Assembly: GCF_002013915.1 (NCBI RefSeq)
Contig: NZ_MBTF01000023.1
Location: 1 to 64,000, forward strand
Reading direction: 5' to 3'
Length of the DNA stretch: 64,000 nucleotides
Source: Mucilaginibacter pedocola
GTDB taxonomy: Bacteria; Bacteroidota; Bacteroidia; Sphingobacteriales; Sphingobacteriaceae
Both the position numbers and the translations under genes were made by a program. A model generated the notes under the pieces. The model was not told the DNA's origin. It was given only the letters and a program-made list of their open reading frames with translations, and did not search any database. Below, piece by piece: positions 1-7,731 of the stretch; position 1 is the first letter of the stretch, and the number at the start of each line of letters is the position of its first letter.

Positions 1-66
1 CGGAGCCTGGGATTCAAAGCTTCGGTCAGGACCATTCATCAGGCGAAAGAGGAAGGCATGCTTTAG
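1..66 (+). CDS. 3' end of an unidentified gene (partial)
   Basis: An open frame runs in from the left window edge and stops with TAG at 64-66, leaving about 21 C-terminal residues ending in KEEGML. It is convergent with the AraC gene whose stop codon lies only 8 bp away. The fragment is too short to identify, and a chance open frame of this length cannot be excluded. Confidence 0.35.
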   Translation, partial: RSLGFKASVRTIHQAKEEGML

Positions 67-74
67 AAACGTAT

Positions 75-986
75 TTAGTTTTTGTTTAGCATATCACGCC
101 GGAACTGCACCGGCGTGATATGGGTACGCTGCTTGAATAATTTATGGAAGGACTGTGGGTGCTCAAAGCCCAGTTGATAGGCAATCTCAGCGGTCGTCAG
201 ACCGGTGCTATTCAATAGGATTTTTGCTTTTTCTATCAGCGCCAGATGGATATGCTGCTGGGTCGTCTTACCGGTGAGCGATCTGAGCATGTCAGACAAA
301 TAGCGCTGCGATACATTAAGGTGCGCAGCAATATCCTGTGGCGAGGGCAGGCCATTGACCGTGGCACAGGAGCCATCGAAGTGGCTTTCCAGGCAGTCAT
401 TCATCCGGGTGATCAGTTCATGGTGCAGATTCTTGCGGGTATGGAACTGCCGGTGATAGAACCGGTCGCTGTGATCGAATAATAATTCTAGTAGCGATAC
501 CAGCACCTTATCACTGAATTGGTCGATCTGGTTCTCCAGCTCGGAAGCGATCGCCTGGAAGACCATTTCCACCGTCTGTTTCTCTTTATCAGAGAGGTAT
601 AAGGATTCGGCTACGGTATAATCAAAAAAACCATATTGGTAAATGTGTTGAGCCAATGGCTGCCCCGTCAAAAGCGACGGATGGAAATAGAGCGCATAGC
701 CCTGGTAATCCTCTCGGTCACCCGGCATCTGCACCGATTGGCCCGGTGCTAAAAATGCCATTCCGCCTTCCTTAAAATCGTAAGTTCCCGGCCCGTACTT
801 CACGCTGCCGTTAAAATCCCTTTTAAACGTTATCTTATAGAAATCCAGCAGGAACCAGTTCCCGGCATCGCGCAGGCTGATCGTGTCCTTGTCGTAATTG
901 ACCAGGCTGATCAGGGGATGGGCCGGCGGAGCCAGTCCCAGCCTTTTCATCAGATCGGTGATATTTTCAAACTTTAAAGTGTTCAA
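75..986 (-). CDS. AraC family transcriptional regulator
   Basis: A 303-residue cytoplasmic regulator. Residues about 1-200 form a cupin-like effector-sensing domain and residues about 210-300 form the paired helix-turn-helix AraC domain. The latter is recognised by DIAAHLNVSQRYLSDMLRS, AEIAYQLGFEHPQSFHKLFK and the closing TPVQFRRD. It is the last gene of a minus-strand run (TetR, ABM lipoprotein, aldo/keto reductase, SDR, AraC), starting 25 bp after the SDR stop codon. This suggests that it controls, or is co-transcribed with, the two oxidoreductases. AraC genes next to SDR or AKR genes commonly respond to small aromatic or aldehyde compounds; the ligand here is unknown. Confidence 0.85.
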   Translation of the reverse strand: MNTLKFENITDLMKRLGLAPPAHPLISLVNYDKDTISLRDAGNWFLLDFYKITFKRDFNGSVKYGPGTYDFKEGGMAFLAPGQSVQMPGDREDYQGYALYFHPSLLTGQPLAQHIYQYGFFDYTVAESLYLSDKEKQTVEMVFQAIASELENQIDQFSDKVLVSLLELLFDHSDRFYHRQFHTRKNLHHELITRMNDCLESHFDGSCATVNGLPSPQDIAAHLNVSQRYLSDMLRSLTGKTTQQHIHLALIEKAKILLNSTGLTTAEIAYQLGFEHPQSFHKLFKQRTHITPVQFRRDMLNKN

Positions 987-1010
987 ATCATGTTTTGTTA
1001 AGCTATTGAA

Positions 1011-1751
1011 TTAACTCTGCACAGCCGGACGGATCACAATATCGCCGACATCTACATTGTCCGGCTGGTCAATAGCGTAAGCGATCGCGCGGGCTATAGC
1101 CTCTGCCGGGATCGCCATTTTTTCAGCATTTTTCTGAATGTTCGCCCGTAAAGCATCATTCTTAATTTTACCGGCAAATTCGGTGGACACATAACCTGGC
1201 GATACACCTGTTACGCGCCAGCGTCCCTGAGATTCCTGACGCAGGCCTTCGCTGATCGTACGCACTGCATTCTTCGTGCCGGCATATACGCCCATGACCG
1301 GAACGATGGTTATACCAGCGGTAGGGATCACGTTGATAAAATGTCCTGAGCCCGCTTCTTTAAATATGGGCATTGCAGCTGCTATACCATACAAAGTGCC
1401 TTTCAGGTTGACATCGATCATCTGTTCCCAGCCTTCCACATCAATGTCTTCCATCGGATATAACTGGCTTATCCCGGCATTATTGATCATAACATCAAGT
1501 TTGCCGAACTTGTTTACCGCCAATTCGGTTAGCCCTGTCAGGTCTTCCCGGCGTGTCACATCCACTGCCAAGAATGCTGCCTCACCGCCGTTCTGCTGAA
1601 TTTTTTCAACGATTCGTTCTAAATGATCGTCCCTTCGAGCGCCGAGAACGACTTTAGCGCCCATGGCGGCTAGTACTTCGGCTGTAGCCTGCCCGATGCC
1701 GCTGCTCGCACCTGTGATCGCAACGACTTTTCCTGCAATTCTGTTTTCCAT
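1011..1751 (-). CDS. SDR family NAD(P)-dependent oxidoreductase
   Basis: A 246-residue classical short-chain dehydrogenase/reductase. The nucleotide-binding TGASSGIG is at residues 13-20, followed by NNAG and the catalytic Y-x3-K (GVYAGTK). The length is typical of YdfG-like SDRs that reduce small carbonyl compounds or oxidise hydroxy acids. The start at 1751 (MENRIAGK) is preferred over an upstream alternative because the Rossmann fold should begin within a few residues, and because GACCTTTG, a one-mismatch Bacteroidota -7 box, ends 4 bp before the ATG. It lies between the aldo/keto reductase and the AraC gene on the same strand. Confidence 0.88.
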   Translation of the reverse strand: MENRIAGKVVAITGASSGIGQATAEVLAAMGAKVVLGARRDDHLERIVEKIQQNGGEAAFLAVDVTRREDLTGLTELAVNKFGKLDVMINNAGISQLYPMEDIDVEGWEQMIDVNLKGTLYGIAAAMPIFKEAGSGHFINVIPTAGITIVPVMGVYAGTKNAVRTISEGLRQESQGRWRVTGVSPGYVSTEFAGKIKNDALRANIQKNAEKMAIPAEAIARAIAYAIDQPDNVDVGDIVIRPAVQS

Positions 1752-1885
1752 GATGCAAAGGTCAGGCAATGGACCGGAAATCATGAAGCCATTATGGCCA
1801 GATATGTAGCCTTTTTGGAATCTATAGCAATAATATACCCGAACCCAATACAGTCCGGGTATCTTTTCGGCATGCTACCGGCAGA

Positions 1886-2731
1886 TCAAAACCGTAGCTT
1901 GGTTAGCCATTCTGCAGTATCCGGGTCCCGATGGTCAAAGAAAACGCTTTTGCCGGTATCAAGAGTTTTTATCGCCTTCATATCTTCCGTGCTCAATTCA
2001 AAATCCCAGATGCTGAAATTCTCTACCATCCGTTCTTCGCGAACTGACTTCGGTATCACGGCGATCCCCTGTTGGGCCAGCCATCGTAAAGTTACCTGCG
2101 CTATCGATTTGCCATATTTTTGACCTATGCCGGCAAGTATTTCATTCCTGAATATGTCATTTTTACCCTCTGCAAAAGAGGCCCAGGATTGGGTCAATAT
2201 ATTATGTTTTTGCATCAATTCGTTTTCTTCAGTTCTCTGGTAAAAAGGGTTGACCTCTATTTGATTAACTGCCGGAACAACTTCGTTATGGGCAATCAGG
2301 TCTACCATACGGTCCGGAAAGAAGTTACTAACGCCGATTGCACGTATTTTACCTTCCCTGTAAAGATCTTCCATAGCGCGCCATGAGCCGTAATAGTCGC
2401 CCAATGCCTGATGGATCAGGTAAAGGTCGAGGTACTCCAATTGTAGTTCTTTAAGCGATCTTTCAAAAGCAATTTTAGTTTTTTCGTAACCCGCATCCTG
2501 TACCCACAATTTGGTGGTGATGAATAACTCTTCTCTGGTTACACCACTTTTTTTAATAGCGTTGCCAACGGCTGATTCGTTCAGGTAAAATGCCGCGGTA
2601 TCGATTAGGCGATAACCGGCTTTGATGGCGGTCAATACAGTTTGTTCGCATTCTTTCGGGTCGGGGATCTGGAAAACGCCCAGCCCCAGCATCGGCATAT
2701 CCACGCCGTTGTTCAATTTAATTGTTTGCAT
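1886..2731 (-). CDS. Aldo/keto reductase
   Basis: A 281-residue NADPH-dependent aldo/keto reductase of the YvgN / 2,5-diketo-D-gluconate reductase group, predicted to be cytosolic. The catalytic tetrad is visible as D44, Y49 (DTAAFY), K74 (TTKLW) and H107 (YLIHQ). The GVSNF strand and the IPKS phosphate-binding loop near residue 225 are also present. It probably detoxifies aldehydes or ketones together with the adjacent SDR. It lies downstream of the ABM-domain lipoprotein gene in a minus-strand run that starts with a TetR regulator. Confidence 0.9.
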   Translation of the reverse strand: MQTIKLNNGVDMPMLGLGVFQIPDPKECEQTVLTAIKAGYRLIDTAAFYLNESAVGNAIKKSGVTREELFITTKLWVQDAGYEKTKIAFERSLKELQLEYLDLYLIHQALGDYYGSWRAMEDLYREGKIRAIGVSNFFPDRMVDLIAHNEVVPAVNQIEVNPFYQRTEENELMQKHNILTQSWASFAEGKNDIFRNEILAGIGQKYGKSIAQVTLRWLAQQGIAVIPKSVREERMVENFSIWDFELSTEDMKAIKTLDTGKSVFFDHRDPDTAEWLTKLRF

Positions 2732-2794
2732 GTTTGTTGAATTATGAGAATTGATATCAGGTAAATTATTTTGTAAGGTTATGTGACGGTGTAT

Positions 2795-3586
2795 TTACTG
2801 CGATATGTCTTTGACCAACCATCGGGTGTTCATTGGATCGGAGATAAAAAAGCTGGATGTTTTGGCACTGAGTTGTTCTATATATGTCCGCTTCATTTGC
2901 GCCTCATGGTCAGCTACTGTTTGCCAACCTTCCACCAAGGCGAATTTGTTCGCATCTTCGGCATACCGATAAACATTGAATTCCAGATTACCATGCGCCT
3001 GGCGGGAACGCTTGGCCAGATCGGCCATAAGCGAAACGAACGCTTCACTTTTTCCCGGTTTAACATCGAACAGTATAATCACATACCGTGTCGTCTCGGG
3101 CTTTTCAGAAAGTACAGGTACCCGGGCGGGTATCTCGCTCAGTTCTTTTAACCCGATCGATTGCGGTTTGCCTCGTAGCGACTGCTGGATTACTTTAATG
3201 GCATTTTTGAAATAGTCTTGTTTTTTGTGATCGTTGTGGGAAACTGTATCCCTGTACCTTTCAAACCAGATGGGTTGAAGTTTCCCTTCCTCCGGCTTAT
3301 ACAAGCTGAAAGATAAATTACCTTGTTCTTTTCTGGAATGGCGGATATTGTTTTGCACAGCACTTACAAAATCAGTCCATTGCCATTTTTTAATATCACC
3401 AAAGAACCCTAACTCCTGGAAGGTTTTAGGCGTATCTGCAACAACTGATGTGTCAGTGCTGTTGGTTGGCCGGTATCTAGTCCTAAGGCCATCGCAACTA
3501 CACAAAAGAGCGATACACCCTACAACCATCCATTGGATGATAGGAAGTTTGTCCGGGTTAATGATGTTGAGTTTATTAAAGATCAT
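2795..3586 (-). CDS. Lipoprotein with two antibiotic-biosynthesis-monooxygenase (ABM) domains
   Basis: A 263-residue protein with an N-terminal hydrophobic segment ending in a cysteine-rich lipobox (LLCSC, Cys 29-31), suggesting an exported lipoprotein. Two ferredoxin-like ABM repeats follow. The second is clear: TRYVIILFDVKPGKSEAFVSLM, about residues 165-185, with the family's NLEFNVYR and FALVEGWQ strands. The first, about residues 75-125, is more degenerate (NLSFSLYK, IWFERYRD). ABM proteins such as YgiN act on quinols or other aromatics, but are usually soluble; an exported double-domain form is less common. It lies just downstream of the TetR gene, with a copy of that gene's promoter repeat in the gap. 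Confidence 0.72.
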   Translation of the reverse strand: MIFNKLNIINPDKLPIIQWMVVGCIALLCSCDGLRTRYRPTNSTDTSVVADTPKTFQELGFFGDIKKWQWTDFVSAVQNNIRHSRKEQGNLSFSLYKPEEGKLQPIWFERYRDTVSHNDHKKQDYFKNAIKVIQQSLRGKPQSIGLKELSEIPARVPVLSEKPETTRYVIILFDVKPGKSEAFVSLMADLAKRSRQAHGNLEFNVYRYAEDANKFALVEGWQTVADHEAQMKRTYIEQLSAKTSSFFISDPMNTRWLVKDISQ

Positions 3587-3598
3587 AACATTATTGTT

Positions 3599-3618
3599 TT
3601 AAACCTTTCGTTCCAAAA
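3599..3618. promoter_or_regulatory. Candidate TetR operator, copy 1
   Basis: The 20-bp sequence TTAAACCTTTCGTTCCAAAA lies between the TetR stop codon and the lipoprotein ATG. It matches 18 of 20 bases of the sequence overlapping the TetR promoter at 4225-4244. The position just before the lipoprotein start suggests that TetR controls this gene and the reductases behind it. Confidence 0.55.
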
Positions 3619-3632
3619 TGGGGCAAAAAATA

Positions 3633-4205
3633 TCAGGATATTGTGCTTATCAAAATTTCGGCGTTCTGCCGGGTTAGCTGTTCGTCGCCAAACAAGATGT
3701 GCGTATTGTAGATAGACACTAACCCGGAGACGAGGAAATGAGCCAACGCTTTAGCGGGCTTATCAGATTGGAGTTCACCAGCCTCTTTCGCTTTGGCCAG
3801 CAATTCTTCAAAAAGTGCTACAGCATTTAATGTTTGCCTGGCCAGTATCGCACCGACCTCCCTATCTGTGGTGCCTAACTCGAAGACCGAGTTGGTGAAC
3901 AGGCAATTGGTATCTTCCAATGCCGATTCCAGCACCGAATGAATTATATTCTTAATAGCCTCTAACGGGCCTTCACCTTTTTCGGCAGCTTTGCGGTATT
4001 GCTTGTCTTTTTTCTGAATATAATTATTCAGGGATTTCAAGAATAGGTCATGTTTGTTCCCGTAGGTAAGGTACAGGCTGCTACGATTAATTTTCATGCC
4101 GTCAACCAGGTCATTTAATGTAGTTGCGTTGTAACCTTTCTTCCAGAAAAGATCCCTTGCAACTATCAATTTTTCGTTATGGTCGAATTCTTTGTTCCTT
4201 GGCAT
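3633..4205 (-). CDS. TetR/AcrR family transcriptional regulator
   Basis: A 190-residue repressor with an N-terminal TetR helix-turn-helix: ARDLFWKKGYNATTLNDLV followed by INRSSLYLTYGNKHDLF, residues about 12-60. The C-terminal ligand domain resembles the TetR_C_16 / AcrR type (NCLFTNSVFELG). The start at 4205 (MPRNKEF) fits the domain start and lies 7 bp below a perfect TTTG-N19-TATTTTTG promoter, so the upstream in-frame extension is rejected. It heads a minus-strand group with the ABM lipoprotein, AKR, SDR and AraC genes and is probably autoregulated. Confidence 0.88.
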   Translation of the reverse strand: MPRNKEFDHNEKLIVARDLFWKKGYNATTLNDLVDGMKINRSSLYLTYGNKHDLFLKSLNNYIQKKDKQYRKAAEKGEGPLEAIKNIIHSVLESALEDTNCLFTNSVFELGTTDREVGAILARQTLNAVALFEELLAKAKEAGELQSDKPAKALAHFLVSGLVSIYNTHILFGDEQLTRQNAEILISTIS

Positions 4206-4212
4206 GACGGTA

Positions 4213-4244
4213 CAAAAATATATATTAAACCTATCGTTCCAAAT
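4213..4244 (-). promoter_or_regulatory. TetR gene promoter with overlapping operator, copy 2
   Basis: On the minus strand, TTTG at 4243-4240, a 19-bp spacer and TATTTTTG at 4220-4213 match the Bacteroidota housekeeping promoter (TTTG-N19/20-TAnnTTTG). The repeat TTAAACCTATCGTTCCAAAT (plus strand, 4225-4244) covers the -33 box and spacer. The ATG begins 7 bp below the -7 box, so the mRNA would have almost no leader. Confidence 0.7.
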
Positions 4245-4310
4245 TAATCTTGCCATACCAATGTCATCAATTGGAGGGATTTGGTTCAGGAGTTTTTGTT
4301 TCCCTGCATC

Positions 4311-5681
4311 TTACCTAAATTTAAATGCCAATACCGAGCTTAAGAAAAAGCCGTCGTCATGATTTGGGATAACGTCATTAATGAATTTACCGGTTTCAAA
4401 ATATTGAACACCCACGTTCAAATTCAGGAAACGGTTGATAGTCCAGGCCACCGTGGATATGTACGACGTTCCGATGTAGCGTTCTGATGATCCCGAAGAA
4501 GAAAGGTTAAGCGAGCCATCCGGCCGGTAGATCCCGTCCTGCAGGGAACGGCGCCAGTAAAAAACCGTCTCCATAGATAGCTTTACGTGCTTCAAGGGAT
4601 ACCAAATGATATTCGGGTGCAACGACCATAAGTTGGCAGGGCCAGCCTGCGGGTTCATCCCGAAATAACCGCCATTAGGATACATGGCATTAAATGTTCC
4701 CAGTTTGCCGTCGCCTTTCGTATCATCCCCGGAAATAAGGTCGGCTCTCAGCTTCATTACCGGTGTTCCGTAAAGGTTGTTGATGCGGTAGCCGAGTTCT
4801 GAGGAACCACCCCAGGCACGGATCTTCCCTCTGCCGAATGTGCCAAACTGGTAACCGATCTCAAAATTATAGAGCCAACTATTAGTGCTTGCCCATAAGC
4901 GTGTGCCAAGGGTATGGCGCAATTCTTTAGCGGCACCTTCATCAAATACAGCTTGAGGGCGGTTAATACCGAGATAATACAGATCTGCATTGATCATTTT
5001 TGCTGCGGCATAGGTACTGTAGGCACCCCACAAACCGGCTTTATGATTAAGCGGATTATCGAAGGCCCCGGTTTTTACATTAGCGTTGGCCATCACAAAG
5101 GCATCTATCTTAAAGCCGGGAGATGCATAGGCTATTTTCGCCCCGTCGAAATACTGGCGAAGGTTGGGCCCTTCCCGAACGTCGATGAGCCTGCCGCTGC
5201 CATATTGCAATTCTTGCCGGCCCAGGCGTAAGGCTAGCGACTTGCCGGCTGTTTTCCAGGGAATGATGGCGGCAAAAAGATTCTGTATGTTTAGTTGGTC
5301 TTCATCAATGGGGCGCGGGCCTGTTTTTCGTCCGTATTCCAGGCCGCTGCGTAACTGCGCAAATATCCTGAAACGGCTTCCGGCGTGCAGGCCGGCGTGT
5401 AAGTTATACCGCTGCAGCGAGAAGTGGTCCGTTCCGGGGTTCCTTGCACCCCAGTCTTCATTATGCGCACGGTCAAATTCCTGGCGTACCTCACCGCCAA
5501 AGGAAATATAGGTGCTGCCATCTGCAGATAGGGGCAGGTATTTCAGCAGATTATAAAGAGTTTTTGAACTATCCTTTAAATTTGAATAATCCTCATCGTA
5601 ACGTAACAGCTTGAAGTTCTGAGCACGCACAACATTGAATGACAAAAGCAAACCGATCAATAAAAAGCGCTTGATTTTCAT
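4311..5681 (-). CDS. Alginate-export-like outer membrane porin
   Basis: A 456-residue outer-membrane beta-barrel with a signal peptide ending VVRAQ (about residue 21). The sequence after it is of the alginate-export family (AlgE-like): GGEVRQEFDRAHNEDWG, the repeated amphipathic strands, RLGRQELQYGSGRLIDVREGPN and a C-terminal aromatic-type end (LAFKFR). Family members form anion-selective or small-solute channels; most in Bacteroidota are not linked to alginate. Its ATG overlaps the osmC stop by 4 bp, making it the last gene of a translationally coupled operon with yjdI-like, GNAT and osmC genes. Its substrate is probably related to a stress compound rather than alginate; this is inference. 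Confidence 0.82.
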   Translation of the reverse strand: MKIKRFLLIGLLLSFNVVRAQNFKLLRYDEDYSNLKDSSKTLYNLLKYLPLSADGSTYISFGGEVRQEFDRAHNEDWGARNPGTDHFSLQRYNLHAGLHAGSRFRIFAQLRSGLEYGRKTGPRPIDEDQLNIQNLFAAIIPWKTAGKSLALRLGRQELQYGSGRLIDVREGPNLRQYFDGAKIAYASPGFKIDAFVMANANVKTGAFDNPLNHKAGLWGAYSTYAAAKMINADLYYLGINRPQAVFDEGAAKELRHTLGTRLWASTNSWLYNFEIGYQFGTFGRGKIRAWGGSSELGYRINNLYGTPVMKLRADLISGDDTKGDGKLGTFNAMYPNGGYFGMNPQAGPANLWSLHPNIIWYPLKHVKLSMETVFYWRRSLQDGIYRPDGSLNLSSSGSSERYIGTSYISTVAWTINRFLNLNVGVQYFETGKFINDVIPNHDDGFFLSSVLAFKFR

Positions 5682-6109
5682 GATAGGCCTATCGATGGAT
5701 CAAATTCGGTTACGATATTGATAGTTCCCTTAAGTATCTTGGAGATAGGGCAGTTTTCTGCTACTCTTAACAGTCTTTCCAACAGGGCCGGATCTTCGAT
5801 TCCCGGAATAACAATTCTGCGGTAAATATGCATGGCCGCGCCATTCTGGTCCAGCTTATGTATCATATTGGCTTCAACAACCAGTTCCGGCAGCAGCAGC
5901 CCTTTGTGGTCGGTATACATTTTGAGCGTGGCGAGCGTACAGGATACCAATGATGCCAGCAACAACGTATAAGGATCAGGGCCAATATCCCTGCCGCCGA
6001 TCTTTTCGGGTTCATCGGTTATTAGTATACCATTCCGCCAGCGGATCTCTGTTTTATATTTCTCCAGGCCTATCGTTCCTGCGACAGGCGATTCCAGCAG
6101 GTATTTCAT
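5678..6109 (-). CDS. OsmC/Ohr family peroxiredoxin-like protein
   Basis: A 143-residue protein of the OsmC family, cytosolic thiol peroxidases that reduce organic hydroperoxides. The two redox cysteines are C57 (SLVSCTLATLK) and C120 (ENCPISKIL), each in the expected motif, and the length is standard. It overlaps the GNAT gene upstream (4 bp) and the porin gene downstream (4 bp). It therefore belongs to a coupled oxidative-stress operon starting at 6641. Confidence 0.9.
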   Translation of the reverse strand: MKYLLESPVAGTIGLEKYKTEIRWRNGILITDEPEKIGGRDIGPDPYTLLLASLVSCTLATLKMYTDHKGLLLPELVVEANMIHKLDQNGAAMHIYRRIVIPGIEDPALLERLLRVAENCPISKILKGTINIVTEFDPSIGLS

Positions 6110-6408
6110 GAAGCCTCAACTTTAAACCAGATATCTGCATATACTTCAGGATGGTGCCTGAACTGCAGGTTAACGTAGGGGCAAAGCGGAATGATCTTCA
6201 TGCCATTTTCCTTTGCATAACTCACCAATTTGTTGAGCAATATTTTGGCGAAACCATGGCCTTCATATTCCGGTTCAACTTCCGTATGATATACGGTGAC
6301 GTTTCCGCCCGTGATGGCGATATCCATTTTCCCGATCTTATTATCGCCCGAAAAGAGCTGAACCTCACCGGAACGATGGTTCGTGAAGACGACTTTGGTA
6401 GTTTCCAT
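6106..6408 (-). CDS. GNAT-type N-acetyltransferase (YjdJ-like)
   Basis: A 100-residue minimal acetyltransferase of the YjdJ type. Strands GKMDIAITGGNVTVYHTEV are followed by the acetyl-CoA pyrophosphate loop region EYEGHGFAKILL and PLCPYV, the hallmarks of the short GNAT group that includes human GTLF3B-like proteins. The start at 6408 (METTKVV) is chosen because TAATG links it to the stop codon of the preceding yjdI-like gene. The upstream extension merely reads through that gene. In E. coli yjdI and yjdJ are also neighbours; the substrate is unknown. Confidence 0.85.
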   Translation of the reverse strand: METTKVVFTNHRSGEVQLFSGDNKIGKMDIAITGGNVTVYHTEVEPEYEGHGFAKILLNKLVSYAKENGMKIIPLCPYVNLQFRHHPEVYADIWFKVEAS

Positions 6409-6641
6409 TAGCTTTTTGTCTCGTTGTTGGTTATTAATTCTTTGATACTTAAAGCACCCGAAGGGCATTGAGTTACCTGGTCGACGAGTTGCCTGGTAGT
6501 AGAATTTTCAGGCCTTATCCAGGGGCGTGCTTTGGGGTCATATACCTGCGGTAATGTTTTTACACATATCCCCGAGTGTATACAGGCTTTGGGTTTCCAG
6601 AGGATCGTGATCTCCCCGTTGGAATATTCAAGAGTTTCCAT
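6408..6641 (-). CDS. YjdI-like small iron-sulfur (divergent 4Fe-4S mono-cluster) protein
   Basis: A 77-residue protein of the Fer4_19 / YjdI family. It carries WKPKACIHSGICVKTLP with C20, H22 and C26, and a third cysteine C59 in QCPSGAL. The domain occurs alone or fused to CDGSH proteins and is proposed to carry one iron-sulfur cluster. It opens the four-gene operon yjdI-like, yjdJ-like, osmC, porin, all overlapping or touching. Upstream on its strand lies the two-part Crp/Fnr candidate operator (6753-6789). Confidence 0.85.
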   Translation of the reverse strand: METLEYSNGEITILWKPKACIHSGICVKTLPQVYDPKARPWIRPENSTTRQLVDQVTQCPSGALSIKELITNNETKS

Positions 6642-6752
6642 TTGGCAGAATTTGTTTTGCTGAACTTATAAGGGAGCATCAGAGTTTTCCCCTGTAGGGT
6701 ATCCGGTATAAGTTGAGTAGCAAACATCACCAATCGGGAAAAAAGAGAAAGA

Positions 6753-6789
6753 TGATATAAGTCAAAAAAAAAAGTAGACCTAAGTCTAC
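6753..6789 (-). promoter_or_regulatory. Two-part candidate operator for the Crp/Fnr regulator at 6821-7405 (yjdI operon side)
   Basis: Plus-strand coordinates: a 16-bp palindrome GTAGAC-CTAA-GTCTAC at 6774-6789 and a second palindrome TGATATAAGTCA at 6753-6764, with centres 23 bp apart. The same pair with the same 23-bp spacing occurs at 7620-7657 on the other side of the regulator gene. It points toward the yjdI ATG at 6641. The first palindrome also has A and T tracts (6769-6794), so it can double as the terminator of the regulator gene. Confidence 0.7.
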
Positions 6790-6794
6790 TTTTT
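6769..6794 (-). terminator. Hairpin with A and T tracts downstream of the Crp/Fnr gene
   Basis: Eleven-base arms AAAAAGTAGAC and GTCTACTTTTT around a 4-base loop, 27 bp after the regulator's stop codon in its reading direction, followed by a T-run on the minus strand. It is a plausible intrinsic terminator that overlaps the candidate operator. Confidence 0.5.
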
Positions 6795-6820
6795 GGAGAA
6801 AGCCCGAACGGCTTGTTCGT

Positions 6821-7405
6821 TTATCGCTGCAGAAGCTGCCGTTTTACGCGGCTCAGCGTATCTTTAGTGATACCAAGATAGGACGCAATGATGTGCTGCG
6901 GAAAGCGCTCGACTAAGACAGGGTAGCAGGCTACAAAATCAGCGTATTTCTTTTCTGCAGTTGCACTTATAGATGAAGTAAGCCTGCGTTGGTTGGCAAT
7001 GTTGTTGCGTTCGTCGAGCTGGCGCATCATTTCATAAATAAAAGTTGTTTTGTTAAGCAGGTCTAAAATGCTCGCCCTTGTAACCAGCAGCATTTCCGTA
7101 TGTTCCCAGGCATCTATATTGTAATTGCTCGGTGTTTTCATCACCCAGCTTTCCCGGTCACCCATCCACCAGTCTTCCACGCCAAGGCGTACAATGTGTT
7201 CGGTGCCTTTATCATCTACGGAGTACTGGCGCATGGCACCTTTCACCACAAATGCAAAATATTTGCAATGGTCGCCCGCCTGTAGCAGGTATTGTTTTTT
7301 TCTAAGTTTAAAAGGCGTAAATACCTGCCTGATCAGTGTCTTCTCCTCATCAGTCAGCGGTTCTGATTTAAATTTTTTTAAGTAGTTAAATAAAGCATCG
7401 TGCAT
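6821..7405 (-). CDS. Crp/Fnr family transcriptional regulator (Crp1)
   Basis: A 194-residue regulator. Residues about 20-115 form a cyclic-nucleotide-binding-type beta-roll (LLQAGDHCKYFAFVVKGAMR), without an obvious complete cAMP-binding signature. The C-terminal winged helix has recognition-helix region IASYLGITKDTLSRVKRQ. This short form is abundant in Bacteroidota and usually has no known ligand. It is divergent from the isochorismatase-type gene and lies upstream of the yjdI-osmC operon. Matching two-part palindromes sit in front of both, so it probably controls both directions. It is a close relative of Crp2 (22140-22721). Confidence 0.92.
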   Translation of the reverse strand: MHDALFNYLKKFKSEPLTDEEKTLIRQVFTPFKLRKKQYLLQAGDHCKYFAFVVKGAMRQYSVDDKGTEHIVRLGVEDWWMGDRESWVMKTPSNYNIDAWEHTEMLLVTRASILDLLNKTTFIYEMMRQLDERNNIANQRRLTSSISATAEKKYADFVACYPVLVERFPQHIIASYLGITKDTLSRVKRQLLQR

Positions 7406-7731
7406 TATTAAACAGCGCCCACCCAGCGGTTTTTAGTTAAAATAAATAAGTTTTAAAGATCGGTAATTTTATATGTAAAAATAAGCTTAATTGGGCATTG
7501 TTAAACAAAACTGCTTTGGAGAACCGATCCATAAGCCTTAGTGTTTTAAAGTTATGCGCCTGTTAACTTTTCTTTAAACATAAATCTTATAAAGGTCGCA
7601 ATAATCCTTGTTGCTGGTTGTAGACATAAGTCTACTCTTTTTTATGATTTATGTCATCTTCCTGGTTTTGCGGGTTAATGAAATTTGTCCCCGGCGAAAG
7701 TCCAATAATTAACCATACAACTATCAAAACC
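7406..7731. promoter_or_regulatory. Divergent intergenic region between Crp1 and the isochorismatase operon
   Basis: About 326 bp without a gene. It is AT-rich and contains the second copy of the two-part palindrome (7620-7657). No consensus TAnnTTTG box with a good -33 element could be fixed for either gene. Confidence 0.6.
7620..7657 (+). promoter_or_regulatory. Two-part candidate operator for Crp1 (isochorismatase side)
   Basis: GTAGAC-ATAA-GTCTAC at 7620-7635 is followed after a T-rich 9-mer by TGATTTATGTCATC from 7645. The second palindrome, ATGATTTATGTCAT at 7644-7657, is centred 23 bp from the first. The arrangement is identical to 6753-6789 read in the opposite direction and lies 75-112 bp before the hydrolase ATG. 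Confidence 0.7.
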
